Below, piece after piece: positions 37,064 through 46,453 of a stretch of 64,000 bases of DNA. The notes under the pieces were generated by a model that saw only the letters and a program-made list of their open reading frames with translations, searched no databases and was not told the DNA's origin. The translations under genes and the position numbers were made by a program. Numbering within the stretch: position 1 is the first letter of the stretch; each line of letters begins with the position of its first letter. Source of the DNA: Desulfatitalea tepidiphila (lineage in GTDB: Bacteria; Desulfobacterota; Desulfobacteria; Desulfobacterales; Desulfosarcinaceae); assembly GCF_001293685.1 (NCBI RefSeq), contig NZ_BCAG01000003.1, positions 992,001 through 1,056,000 on the forward strand, in the 5' to 3' direction.

Positions 37064-38840
37064 CCTGAATTTTGCACGCATACGGCCGTAACGGCTCATG
37101 CCCGCTAAATTCTCGAGATGGATCAAATCTACCGCGCTCGTCCTCAGGCCGCCGTCAGTACCAATAAAGAGAGCGACCTGAAGTAGAACTGCCCGACAGA
37201 ATGCGTCGTATGTATTTATAATGAATCATCATATTTCCATGCAAGAAATTTTGTGCATTAACAACAGATCTACCCGCCAGGTGCCTGGAGTATACCGCCA
37301 GCCCATGGCCTGGGCTTGAACCTTTTTTCGTCAATGTATTTCAGGAAAGACATCAATGCCGGCGTTCGGCTGTCATGGATAGAATAACGAACCTTATCTC
37401 TATTTGAAGCCGTAACCACCTTGGCCGCGATCATTAACAGGCGCAACCGCGCAATGCGCACCGTGTTGGTTTGGATGCCTTCAAATCCATGGCCTCCGGC
37501 CGCTTGTCTGGGGTATGCGCTCTGCTCGGCCAATATCTTCAAATAGCGCCAGATATTGTAGGCCAGCATGACGATTTGGAAATAGGCATAGTTGTTTTTA
37601 AAGCGAGACGAGGGGATGGCATCCAGACCTTCGCGCTTGGCTTCTCCCACAAGATTTTCGACGTCGGCCCGCTTGTCATACTCGGCGATGACCTTGTGAG
37701 CCGCACGGCGTAAATCCGTGCAAAAGATGCGGTACTCATAACGATCAGCCTCAAACAGTTCGTATTGCACGCATCGATCTTTGGCAACATTTTTATCTTT
37801 GGGGATTCGCATGGCCACGAATCGAACCGGCATCTGCCATCCCATTGGCTGGTAAACACAGCTGTTGAACTCATAGGCGTTGCGCTTGTGCGGGCGGTAC
37901 CAGCGCCGTGGATCAAATGGCGGTTCGCACCCTTTGTTGGCGATGATGAAATTGTAACCGGCCTTGATGCATTCATGGATGCTTTCCCAGCTTTGAAACT
38001 CGGCATCCGCGCGGATCAACACCTGCCTCACACAGCCGGGAAGGTATTGTTTGATTTTGGCGATAAACGAGGCGGTTTGCTCGCCGCTGATGGTTTCGCC
38101 CTTGCGAAGTTTGCCCAGCAGGTACTCACGGCTTTGTTCGATGAAGCATAACACCGGGCGGTATCCCTTTTTGCCCCGATTTCTTGGATTGTGGCCTTTT
38201 TTCGCCCCCTGCTGGTTGCCGAAAACCGTTTCCACGGTCGTATCGATATCCAGGCAGATGCGGTAGTACGATAGATCGCAAAGCCGCCAGACCCGCTCAC
38301 GTAAATGGGCCATCACAGCCAGCAGTGAATTGGCTTGGTTGATACCCAGGCTGTTGACATAGCGCCAAAATGTGCTGGCCACCGGAAGCCGCGTCAGGTT
38401 GAAAAATCCGCACAGCATCGCATCCAGCCGCAGGTAGGAAAAATGCCAAATTCGGTTGAACCCTATAAACAGTAGCATCAGCAAGCCTGTCATCATCGAA
38501 TAATGGCCCAGTTTGGGTTCACGGGCCGGCGCTTTATAGGCGAAGTCAAAAATTTCTCGAAAACCAACCAGATCAAAAAATTTGATCAGCGGCAAAACAC
38601 CGCCAAATGCGCTCAGCTGCTCGCTGCACGTATCATAAGCGGTTGACGCATTGATTTTCTTGGCCTTCGCGCCATTTGGGCTAAATCCTTTAGGGTTGCG
38701 GTTTTTGCTGAAATCTGATTTCTTGGATTTTACCATCTGGGTACCTCCCTGCTTTTATGGGTTGGCTTCGTAACCCCCATTGTAGCAAGGGTTCCCAGAT
38801 GGTTTCTACCCTTTCTCGCTATTCAGGTGCAAAATTCAGG
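37064..38840 (-). mobile_element. Intact IS1380-family insertion sequence
   Basis: 1777 bp bounded by perfect 14-bp inverted repeats, CCTGAATTTTGCAC at 37064-37077 and its complement at 38827-38840. A 5-bp target duplication TATTA lies at 37059-37063 and 38841-38845. It holds one full-length transposase. Perfect ends and duplication suggest a recent, possibly still mobile insertion. It lies 93 bp upstream of the giant gene's start. Confidence 0.95.
37270..38736 (-). CDS. IS1380 family transposase
   Basis: 488 aa DDE transposase. Family features: YYRICLDIDTTVETVFGNQQGAKKGHNPRNRGKKGYRP (first Asp and the GNQQGAKKG region), VLIRADAEFQSWES (second Asp), and the C-terminal DKRADVENLVGEAKREG (Glu region). 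Intact, no frameshift. Confidence 0.95.
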   Translation of the reverse strand: MVKSKKSDFSKNRNPKGFSPNGAKAKKINASTAYDTCSEQLSAFGGVLPLIKFFDLVGFREIFDFAYKAPAREPKLGHYSMMTGLLMLLFIGFNRIWHFSYLRLDAMLCGFFNLTRLPVASTFWRYVNSLGINQANSLLAVMAHLRERVWRLCDLSYYRICLDIDTTVETVFGNQQGAKKGHNPRNRGKKGYRPVLCFIEQSREYLLGKLRKGETISGEQTASFIAKIKQYLPGCVRQVLIRADAEFQSWESIHECIKAGYNFIIANKGCEPPFDPRRWYRPHKRNAYEFNSCVYQPMGWQMPVRFVAMRIPKDKNVAKDRCVQYELFEADRYEYRIFCTDLRRAAHKVIAEYDKRADVENLVGEAKREGLDAIPSSRFKNNYAYFQIVMLAYNIWRYLKILAEQSAYPRQAAGGHGFEGIQTNTVRIARLRLLMIAAKVVTASNRDKVRYSIHDSRTPALMSFLKYIDEKRFKPRPWAGGILQAPGG

Positions 38841-38845
38841 TATTA

Positions 38846-39449
38846 GATATAATTACGGCAGGTTAAATAGGCAGGACAAGGACAAGTCGCTTATGTAATT
38901 GACAATCTAAGACAATTTTTGGACGTTTTTTGGAAAGGATGGAGGGGGCGATTTTCAGTATTTTGAGCAATACTTCCGAAATTAGCGATAGGACGACATG
39001 GAGACTCGGGTTGCTGGGGAGAAATTGCAGTAAGAAACGGCCCGGAAGGCGAAAGATATCACAGGTCCACCGGCACGCTATTGAGGAATGGCATAAAATC
39101 GTGGATGTCAACATTTCCCCACTTTCTGGATGGACATAGCGTATGGAACGAGAACATTGCACTAAATCCGCTATCCCGCAATATTGAGCTTGCCCTGCAT
39201 TATAATTTTTTATACATTTCGGGCCGTATCACAAGTTTCAATTAACCATCGTCGAAGCGAAACCAAGAAACCAACCTTTTAAACCGTCGCACAGCTTCGC
39301 ATGTGTGGGCTTCCCAACAACCAAGTCATTGGTTCGCCCCTTCGGAGGCAAAACGCCGCAACGTTGCAATGCTTGAATGTCCATAGGTTTTCCCATATGA
39401 CTCGTTCATGCACACATCCAAACAGCAATGAATCAGCGAGGATTTGGCT
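38846..39449. other. Gene-free region between IS and cas6
   Basis: About 600 bp. Only short open frames without ribosome binding sites. It contains one copy of the CAACGTTGCA palindrome-core sequence (39359-39368) about 80 bp before cas6, where a promoter or operator for the cas operon is expected. Confidence 0.4.
39359..39368. repeat. CAACGTTGCA motif, copy 1 (upstream of cas6)
   Basis: Core of a GCAACGTTGC palindrome, followed by ATGCTTGAA. The same 10-mer recurs at 41793 (followed by GTCCTTGAA) and at 51605. All three flank CRISPR-Cas units. Confidence 0.5.
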
Positions 39450-40388
39450 ATGCACTATGGAAGCTACCAATTCAACTGTCGGTTTCAAAACGATGCTCGC
39501 TTACCCGTCTTTAAAGGGTCGACCCTTAGGGGCGTTTTCGGAAGGGCGCTCAAACAGGTGGTCTGCGCCCTGCGGCGGCAGGAGTGCCCCACCTGTCTGT
39601 TGAAAAAGCAGTGTCTTTATCCATCGGTGTTCGAACCCGAGTTGCTGGATGACACCGGCGTTTACGGAAAATCGGTGCCGCCACACCCCTTCGTGATCCA
39701 GCCCCCCGATGATGAACATGCTGACTATCCCAAAGAAGCCCCCTTCCAGTTCAATCTGCTGTTGTTCGGAGAGGCCAACATGCGACTGCCTTATTTCATT
39801 TACGCCATGGACCGCATGGGACGTATCGGCATCGGCAAACGCATCGACGGCGCCCGGGGCGCCTATCTGTTGGAATCGGTCCGGTGCAACGGCCTCACCA
39901 TCTACACCTCACGGGACCAGAAGATCAGCGAATCACCACCATTGGCGGCGCTTGCCCCTTATCCGGCCGGGCAAGACCATTCAAGCGCCGGCCGAACGAC
40001 CCTGACCTTTCACACGCCCTTGCGGCTCAAACACCAAAACCACCTCAGCACCGACTTGCCCTTTCATGTGCTCGTTCGGGCCATGTTGCGCAGAATCTCC
40101 TCTTTGATGGCCCATTTTAACGGCGGCGAACCACAACTCGACTACACCGGCCTGGTCCAACGCGCCCAAGTGGTGAAAACCGTCCAAAGCACCCTTGTTT
40201 GGGAAGATTGGCGCCGCTACTCCCTGCGCCAGGAACAGGCCATGCTGCTTGGCGGCCTGAAAGGCAGCATCACTTATGAAGGCGCGTTGGATGAATACCA
40301 GCCGCTGATCGATTTTTGCGCCAAAGTGCACCTGGGCAAGCAGACCACTTTCGGCCTGGGCCGCTACACCGTGGAGGCGGCCCCATGA
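39450..40388 (+). CDS. cas6: CRISPR endoribonuclease Cas6
   Basis: 312 aa RAMP-fold nuclease that cuts pre-crRNA within repeats. N-terminal FKGSTLRGVFGRALKQVVC with an ECPTCLLKKQC cysteine patch, and the C-terminal Gly-rich loop VHLGKQTTFGLGRYT typical of Cas6. The ATG at 39450 has GAGGA about 9 nt upstream. First gene of the type III locus; its stop overlaps the next ATG (ATGA). Confidence 0.88.
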   Translation: MHYGSYQFNCRFQNDARLPVFKGSTLRGVFGRALKQVVCALRRQECPTCLLKKQCLYPSVFEPELLDDTGVYGKSVPPHPFVIQPPDDEHADYPKEAPFQFNLLLFGEANMRLPYFIYAMDRMGRIGIGKRIDGARGAYLLESVRCNGLTIYTSRDQKISESPPLAALAPYPAGQDHSSAGRTTLTFHTPLRLKHQNHLSTDLPFHVLVRAMLRRISSLMAHFNGGEPQLDYTGLVQRAQVVKTVQSTLVWEDWRRYSLRQEQAMLLGGLKGSITYEGALDEYQPLIDFCAKVHLGKQTTFGLGRYTVEAAP

Positions 40389-41509
40389 AAAACATTCTGC
40401 TGGCCGTCGTCGGCCTCTCGCCCCAGGTGGTCACCGAAACCCTCTATGCCTTGCACCAGATGAACCGCCCGGTGCACACCATCCATCTGATCACCACGCG
40501 GGCCGGTGAAGAGATGGTATTGGCCCAGTTGCTCGGCGGCGGCAAAGGGGCTTTTTACCGCTTTTTGAAAGCGTACGGTCCGCCCAGCCACGGTATCGAC
40601 TTCGGTCCCGGCCACATCCATGTGGTCCGTGACGACCTCGGCGCCGAAGTCGATGACATCGAAAACGAATACGACAACGCCGCGCTGCTGGAAACCTGCA
40701 TGCGCCTGACCTTCGACTTCACCCGCGACCCCGATATCGCCGTCTTTTTCTCCATCGCCGGGGGCCGCAAGACCATGGGCGCCTGCCTGACCCTGGCCGC
40801 CCAGATGTATGCCAGACCCCAGGACCGGCTTTATCACGTGCTCGTCTCCCCGGAGTTCGAAAGCAACCGCGGCTTTTTCTTCCCGCCGGCCCAGCCCGAA
40901 ACCATCGAACTGAAAAACAAGCGCGGTGAGACCTACTTCAAAAGCACCAGCTACGCCAAAGTCAACCTGATCCACATGCCCTTTATTTCCATTCGCCCCC
41001 AACTGGCCCCCGAAGTGCTGGACCAGCCCAGAGACCCGGCCACGCTCATGCTTTCGCTCATTCGGGAGACACCCGAACAACTGCTGGTTCACTTAAAGGA
41101 CGGCAAGCTGCGCTATCGCGGCATGGAGATGGACATGGCGCCCGGCCGGTTGGCGCTCTATGCCTTTTTCGCCTTGCTCAAAAAAGAGTGCCCCGCGCCG
41201 GAACAAAAATGCAAAGCCTGTGACCAGTGCTTTGTGGACCACGAAGGCGTCAGCCGCAGACAGCCCGAGATCACCAGACTCTACAAACAGATGTGCGGCA
41301 CCCGGCCGACCGGGGAGATGAGCACCACCGGTATTCTGAACCTGAACCTGGACAATTTCAAAAGCCTGAAGTCCCATATCAAACGGAACTTGCTCCAGGG
41401 CTTCGGCCCCTTGGCCGCGGAAAAGCTCGAAATCGCCTCGGTCGGGAAAAAACCCTACACCCGCTACGGCCTACTGATTGACAAAGCGGTGATCGAATTG
41501 GTGATGTGA
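40385..41509 (+). CDS. CARF-domain CRISPR protein, NE0113 type
   Basis: 374 aa. It begins ILLAVVGLSPQVVTETLYAL and has TTRAG and FFSIAGGRKTMGA, the marks of the NE0113-type CARF family, which senses or degrades cyclic oligoadenylate. Members are often named Csm6 or ring nuclease. I see no Rx4-6H HEPN motif; the C-terminal half instead has CKACDQC, perhaps zinc-binding. Coupled to cas6 by ATGA. It may switch off signalling started by Cas10. Confidence 0.78.
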   Translation: MKNILLAVVGLSPQVVTETLYALHQMNRPVHTIHLITTRAGEEMVLAQLLGGGKGAFYRFLKAYGPPSHGIDFGPGHIHVVRDDLGAEVDDIENEYDNAALLETCMRLTFDFTRDPDIAVFFSIAGGRKTMGACLTLAAQMYARPQDRLYHVLVSPEFESNRGFFFPPAQPETIELKNKRGETYFKSTSYAKVNLIHMPFISIRPQLAPEVLDQPRDPATLMLSLIRETPEQLLVHLKDGKLRYRGMEMDMAPGRLALYAFFALLKKECPAPEQKCKACDQCFVDHEGVSRRQPEITRLYKQMCGTRPTGEMSTTGILNLNLDNFKSLKSHIKRNLLQGFGPLAAEKLEIASVGKKPYTRYGLLIDKAVIELVM

Positions 41510-41857
41510 GCCTGAAGATTCAAGATTATTTCGGTCGGCAAGAAGTGAATGGCCGCCGGTGTTCAACGCGGGTGTTTATAAAGATCATCGTGGGAAAGCA
41601 CGCGCAGCAGAAGGATATCCGCGGACCAGTCCGGATTGCCCCCCGGCAGATGGGCACCTTGTTCGATATGGTGTGAGCATAATGACAAAAAGCGAAAACG
41701 TCAATTACGGAAATTTCGTATTGTATGCACACAGGCGCCCCCCCGCCCCCCGATCTTTTGGGGGAGAGGGTCGGGGGTGAGGGGGGAAATGACAACGTTG
41801 CAGTCCTTGAACAATATGATGCCCCACAAATAGGATGGCGCATCGAAAGGAGATGAT
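41510..41857. other. Intergenic region with G/C-run repeat and CAACGTTGCA copy 2
   Basis: 348 bp without a convincing gene. At about 41730-41790 is a C-run/G-run sequence (GCCCCCCGAT, then GGGGGAGAGGG and a run of G) that can form a hairpin and resembles widespread intergenic repeats. The CAACGTTGCA motif lies at 41793-41802, about 56 bp before cas10. On the minus strand an open stretch (about 41567-41685) ending LLLRVLSHDDLYKHPR may be a gene remnant. Confidence 0.4.
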
Positions 41858-44329
41858 ATGAAGCATCAGGAACAAGAGATTCTGGTAATCGCGGCCTTAT
41901 TGCATGATATTGGCAAATTCGCCCAACGTGCGGGCGCCCCCAAAAGCAACAACATGGAAGGTGAATACTGCAGAGTCGAAAGTGGGCGGCCGACCCACAC
42001 GCATGTGCTATATACCGATCATTTCATCGAGCATATTCTGCCCCTGCCCAAAGAACTCGCCGATCCGCAGGTTCGCGGTATGATTGCGCGCTTGGCCTCG
42101 GCCCACCATAAACCCGCCGCCGGCAATCTTATGGAAGAAGCACTCAGCGTCGCGGATCAACTTTCAGCAGGGACGGACCGGAAGTCCGGCGAAGAGAGCC
42201 AGGGTGATTATAAAAGCGCCCGACTGGTTGCCATTTTTGAACAACTCAGCCTCAGCGGGCCGCGGCCCTTAAAAGAGCTGCAATCAGGGCAGTACTACCC
42301 TCTGGTGCCGATTACTGAAAATGCCTTTCCCACTTCCCTGGAGCAGGCGCGTGAATCCGACTATACAACCCTGTTCGAGCAATTTTGTGAGGCGCTGAAA
42401 AACCTTCCCCTGGATATGGGCGTAGCCCACTACACGGACTCATTAATATCGCTGCTTGAGGAGTTTACTTGGTGCATCCCGTCATCCACCTACCGCTCCC
42501 TGTCGGATATTTCACTTTTCGATCATGCAACCACCACGGCAGCCATTGCCCAAGCCCTCATGGTGTATCATGCCGAGCAAGGCGGGACGCCGAAGAGAAA
42601 CAGCAACGGTCCGCCCAAGTTTCTGCTCGTGGGCGGCGACCTGTCCGGCATTCAAAGCTACATTTTCAAGCTGGACAAATCTCACGGCAGCGGCATCGCC
42701 AAGCTGTTCAGGGCGCGCTCCTTTTTCCTGCAAGCGCTCACGCGTTCGGTTTATGTCGAACTGCTAACGCGCCTCCGGCTCTCCCCGGTTGCGCGCATCA
42801 TGGACGCAGGCGGGCGCTTCGTCCTGCTGCTGCCGGCCACTGAAACGTTGCGCGCCGCGCTTCCCGATTTCGAACTGAAAGTTCAACTGTACTTTTTTGA
42901 ACGCTTCAGGGGTGAACTCAGCTTCAATCTTTGCTGGTCAACGCAATTGGCGGAGCACGATTTCCAGCAGGAACGTTTTCAAAAGCATCTGGACGCCTTT
43001 AATGATGCCCTTGAGGCGCGCAAACTGAATAAATTCGATCATCTTATCTCGACCGGACTGAACCCCGTAATGGACCTTGATTACGCAGCTTACAGCGCGG
43101 GGGATTGCCCAGTCTGTCATGCCCGGCCCATCGATCGCGATGCAAGCAATCATCACCGGGGAAGATATGGCGTGGATGTAGACCTTTGTCGGGATTGTGC
43201 CGAGCAGATTGAACTCATCGGGACCCGCCTGCCGCGCAGTGAGTTTATCCTCTTTGAACGCGAGGGTAAAAATGCGGTTCAGTTGTTCGGCAATATTACC
43301 TTGCGCCTGAAGGAGACTATCGATCCACACAGGGACCATGCGGCCATCCAGATTGTGGCCATGCATCAAAGAGGACGTTTCGCCTATCAGCCCATCGCCA
43401 CGCACCTACCTCTTATCAGCGATCAAGACGTAGCCCAATGGCGGTCGTGGGGCGAAATCGATGCTGCGCCGGACGGCAATATGTCAATGGAAGGAGAGCC
43501 CATTGAGATTGGTGAAGCCAAGACCTTCAACCTTCTCGCTTGTTCGGCGCGCGAAACCACACCTGAAGGTAGACCCATCGGTCGCAGGTTCCTGGGCGCA
43601 TTGAAGGCCGATGTGGACAACCTCGGACTGCTCTTCAGCATCGGATTGCAGGACCGCCTCTCCATTAGCCGTTTTGCCAGCCTTTCCCGCATGCTCAATC
43701 ACTTTTTCAGCGATGACTTGGTGCGTTGGATAAAGGCCGAGTACCCGGACCTATATATTGTCTTCGCCGGCGGCGACGATCTTTTTCTGATCGGACCCTG
43801 GCTTCAAATGGGCCGTTTTGCCATGGCATTGAACAAGCGATTCCAACAATTCACGGCCGCCCGGCCCCAGGTCACGCTCTCCGCCGGTATCGGTGTCACA
43901 AAACCCGGACTGCCGATGCACGCCATCGCCGCCCAGGCCGAGGAGCATCTTGAAAAAGCCAAAAGGAATGAAGACAAAAACAGCATCAATCTATTTTCTA
44001 CCACGGTCGGTTGGAACGACTTCGCTCGGCTGCTTGAAAAGGGCGATTGGCTTCATGCACTGATGCGTGACGGTCAGGTCCCCAAAGCCCTGGGCAACCG
44101 CCTGCTCTACTATGGGCGCGAGCGGCAAGCTTTCATGGATGGTGAGATCAAGCGAGGTATCTACCTGTCGCATATGCGCTATGATTTTGCCCGTAATATC
44201 AACGAGAAAACAGTTAAAAAGCCGGAAGAAAGGACGGCCATTACTGCAATCCAACAGGACGAATTCCTGCTCGATCACATAGACCTGCCCTTGACATGGG
44301 CGCTCTATCGTTTGCGAAAAGACAATTGA
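41858..44329 (+). CDS. csm1: Type III-A effector large subunit Cas10/Csm1
   Basis: 823 aa. N-terminal HD nuclease motif LLHDIGKFAQ (about 13-22), a VGGDLSGIQSYIF segment before the first palm domain, zinc ribbon CPVCHARP and LCRDCAEQ (about 416-450), and cyclase palm motif FAGGDDLFLIGPW near 638. Both DNase (HD) and cyclic-oligoadenylate synthase (GGDD) motifs are intact. AAAGGAGATGAT precedes the ATG. Confidence 0.96.
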   Translation: MKHQEQEILVIAALLHDIGKFAQRAGAPKSNNMEGEYCRVESGRPTHTHVLYTDHFIEHILPLPKELADPQVRGMIARLASAHHKPAAGNLMEEALSVADQLSAGTDRKSGEESQGDYKSARLVAIFEQLSLSGPRPLKELQSGQYYPLVPITENAFPTSLEQARESDYTTLFEQFCEALKNLPLDMGVAHYTDSLISLLEEFTWCIPSSTYRSLSDISLFDHATTTAAIAQALMVYHAEQGGTPKRNSNGPPKFLLVGGDLSGIQSYIFKLDKSHGSGIAKLFRARSFFLQALTRSVYVELLTRLRLSPVARIMDAGGRFVLLLPATETLRAALPDFELKVQLYFFERFRGELSFNLCWSTQLAEHDFQQERFQKHLDAFNDALEARKLNKFDHLISTGLNPVMDLDYAAYSAGDCPVCHARPIDRDASNHHRGRYGVDVDLCRDCAEQIELIGTRLPRSEFILFEREGKNAVQLFGNITLRLKETIDPHRDHAAIQIVAMHQRGRFAYQPIATHLPLISDQDVAQWRSWGEIDAAPDGNMSMEGEPIEIGEAKTFNLLACSARETTPEGRPIGRRFLGALKADVDNLGLLFSIGLQDRLSISRFASLSRMLNHFFSDDLVRWIKAEYPDLYIVFAGGDDLFLIGPWLQMGRFAMALNKRFQQFTAARPQVTLSAGIGVTKPGLPMHAIAAQAEEHLEKAKRNEDKNSINLFSTTVGWNDFARLLEKGDWLHALMRDGQVPKALGNRLLYYGRERQAFMDGEIKRGIYLSHMRYDFARNINEKTVKKPEERTAITAIQQDEFLLDHIDLPLTWALYRLRKDN

Positions 44330-44339
44330 AGGAGGGATT

Positions 44340-44750
44340 ATGAGCTATTTCGATTCTACCGGCAAGCACATCCGGCCCGAACTCCTCGATGAGGAGGCGC
44401 AGCAAGTCGCCAGTCGGTTTGTCCAGACACGCGACGGCCGACCCAACGAGCGCGATTCCATCAAAAACTCCCAGCTCAGGCGTTTTTTTAACGAATTCAA
44501 AACCTTGGAAAGGCAACTCCACAGCACCCAGGGCAATGAGGAAGAGGCGTTCAAATCCATCAAACCTCTGGTTAAAATGACTCATGCCAAGGTGGAGTAT
44601 GCCAAGGCCCGCAGGGTGGTCCCACAAGCCTTTGTCGACTGGTTGAAGAACAATGTCCTGGCCATCGAAACAGCAAAGGACTTCAAGGCCTTCTTGCTGC
44701 ACTTCGAGGCCGTCGTCGGTTTCTGTTACGGGTTGAATCCAAAAGATTAA
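44340..44750 (+). CDS. csm2: Type III-A small subunit Csm2
   Basis: 136 aa helical protein of the Csm complex minor filament. LRRFFNEFKTLERQL and VKMTHAKVEYAKAR fit the Csm2 family, as does the position between csm1 and csm3. GGAGGG lies before the ATG. Confidence 0.9.
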   Translation: MSYFDSTGKHIRPELLDEEAQQVASRFVQTRDGRPNERDSIKNSQLRRFFNEFKTLERQLHSTQGNEEEAFKSIKPLVKMTHAKVEYAKARRVVPQAFVDWLKNNVLAIETAKDFKAFLLHFEAVVGFCYGLNPKD

Positions 44751-44764
44751 GGAGGAAAATGGAT

Positions 44765-45466
44765 ATGCAGCTTCAAGCGATCAAAAAAATCACAGGAACC
44801 ATCACCGTGTTGACGGGTTTGCATATCGGGGCCGGCAAGGAGAGCCTCGAAATCGGCGGCCTCGACCAACCCATCATTAAAAATCCTTTGACGGGTGAAC
44901 CCTACATTCCGGGGTCCTCCATCAAGGGCAAGATGCGCTCACTATTGGAGACCTCGCGCTACATGCAAACCAATCCGGAGACAAGGGATTATGTCATGGG
45001 CAAGAAGGACAAGAGCGGGCGCGGCATGGCCTGTGGATGCGCCCGAAAAGGATGTCCGGCATGCACCATCTTCGGCACCTCCGCCGCCGAGAAGGGACCT
45101 GACCTTGGCCCTACCCGATTGATAGTGCGTGACGCTTTTCTGACCGAAGAATGGCGGGAGCGTTTCGGTCGGGGTGAACTGGCCATGGAAGTCAAATATG
45201 AAAACACCATCGACCGTGTCCGGGGGGTGGCCGAGCATCCCCGCCCGCTGGAGCGCGTGCCGGCCGGTGTTGCGTTCAGCTTTCACCTGTCGTTCAAGGT
45301 TTTTGAGGACGATCCGCCGACGTTGCTTGAAGATGTGTATCGCGGGTTACACCTCATCGAACTCGATGCCCTGGGCGGGAATTCGTCGCGAGGGTGCGGG
45401 CAGGTCCGCTTCGACAATCTGCATTGCGATCAAGACAAAATTGATCTTATGGCATATCCGCTTTAG
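44765..45466 (+). CDS. csm3: Type III-A backbone RNase Csm3
   Basis: 233 aa RAMP protein that forms the backbone and cuts target RNA every 6 nt. LTGLHIGAGKESLEIGGLDQ holds the catalytic Asp region (GGLDQPI), followed by YIPGSSIKGKMRSLLE and a C-terminal GGNSSRGCGQV Gly-rich loop. A start two codons earlier (44759) is too close to GGAGG, so 44765 is preferred. A CACARKGCPAC-like Cys patch (about 80-95) may bind zinc. Confidence 0.95.
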   Translation: MQLQAIKKITGTITVLTGLHIGAGKESLEIGGLDQPIIKNPLTGEPYIPGSSIKGKMRSLLETSRYMQTNPETRDYVMGKKDKSGRGMACGCARKGCPACTIFGTSAAEKGPDLGPTRLIVRDAFLTEEWRERFGRGELAMEVKYENTIDRVRGVAEHPRPLERVPAGVAFSFHLSFKVFEDDPPTLLEDVYRGLHLIELDALGGNSSRGCGQVRFDNLHCDQDKIDLMAYPL

Positions 45467-45475
45467 GAGGACCCA

Positions 45476-46453
45476 ATGGCGCTATACAGATATCGCCTGA
45501 CACCGCTTTCGGCCTTCGCCACGCCCTTGCGCAGCGACACCCTTTACGGTCATCTGCTCTGGGCCGCGGCCATGCTGCATGGCAAGGCGCGGGTCAACTC
45601 ACTTATCGAGGCCTTTGCCGCTGGCTCGCCGCCATTTATTTTTTCCAGCGCATTGCCGGCCGGTGGACTTCCATTTCCAGTGCTCCCCGGTATTGCCCGC
45701 GGTCGTTTCAAAGCGCAATTTGCCGACACGGGCAGTCTGTTTGAACAGTTGCGCGCATTAAAGTCGTTTCGCAAGCAAACCCATTGGCATTTAGAGCAAT
45801 GGCAATGCCTTGAGGGGCGCATCAGTCAGGAGCGCTTGTTCACCGAATGGCTGGTGGCCAAGGCCGGGCGGAAGGCACAAAAGCAACCAGCAAAATTTAA
45901 CCCGGATGCGACAACCGTCTATCAACCGCATGTCAGCATCGACCGACTCAGTGGCAGCGTGCTTCAAGAGGGTGGCCTCTTTTTTTCCAGCGGCACCTGG
46001 TACCGTCCGGGTCTGGCCCTCGATCTGTATGTCGAAACCGCTGACCTTGATACTTTTGAAACCCTTTTCCGGCACGTGGAAACCGTGGGGTTCGGTGCTG
46101 ATCGCACCACCGGCAAGGGGCAGTTCAAATTCGAGCGTGATAATACCTTTGATCCGGCCCCCTTTCTCGCCGAAGGCACTCATCGGCTCTCCCTTTCGGT
46201 ATGCGCGGCCATGGACATGCGTTCTTTCGAAGGCTATTGGATTCCGTTCGTCAAGCATGGACGTGCCTGGAACGGTTTCGGTGAAAGCAATCCCTACAAA
46301 AAGCCGTTTATGGCTTTTGCCGAGGGCAGCCTTTTCAAACGAATGCCGAAAAGTGGCTACCTGCTTCGAAACATACATAGTGACCCGGGAATCGTTCAAG
46401 TCTGCTGGCCTTTGACGATCCCCGTTACCCTGGAGGAAAATCATGCGGACTGA
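45476..46453 (+). CDS. csm4: Type III-A RAMP protein Csm4
   Basis: 325 aa. It binds the crRNA 5' handle and Cas10. FATPLRSDTLYGHLLWAAA is the family N-terminus, and GFGADRTTGKGQF is the Gly-rich loop. GGAGGACCCA precedes the ATG. It overlaps csm5 by 11 bp. Confidence 0.92.
   Translation: MALYRYRLTPLSAFATPLRSDTLYGHLLWAAAMLHGKARVNSLIEAFAAGSPPFIFSSALPAGGLPFPVLPGIARGRFKAQFADTGSLFEQLRALKSFRKQTHWHLEQWQCLEGRISQERLFTEWLVAKAGRKAQKQPAKFNPDATTVYQPHVSIDRLSGSVLQEGGLFFSSGTWYRPGLALDLYVETADLDTFETLFRHVETVGFGADRTTGKGQFKFERDNTFDPAPFLAEGTHRLSLSVCAAMDMRSFEGYWIPFVKHGRAWNGFGESNPYKKPFMAFAEGSLFKRMPKSGYLLRNIHSDPGIVQVCWPLTIPVTLEENHAD

Noticed and set aside
38930-39139. Open frame of 69 codons between the IS and cas6
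   Set aside because: No ribosome binding site, non-ATG start, no recognisable sequence.
41559-41780. 73-codon plus-strand frame before cas10
   Set aside because: It runs through the G/C-run intergenic repeat and has no ribosome binding site.
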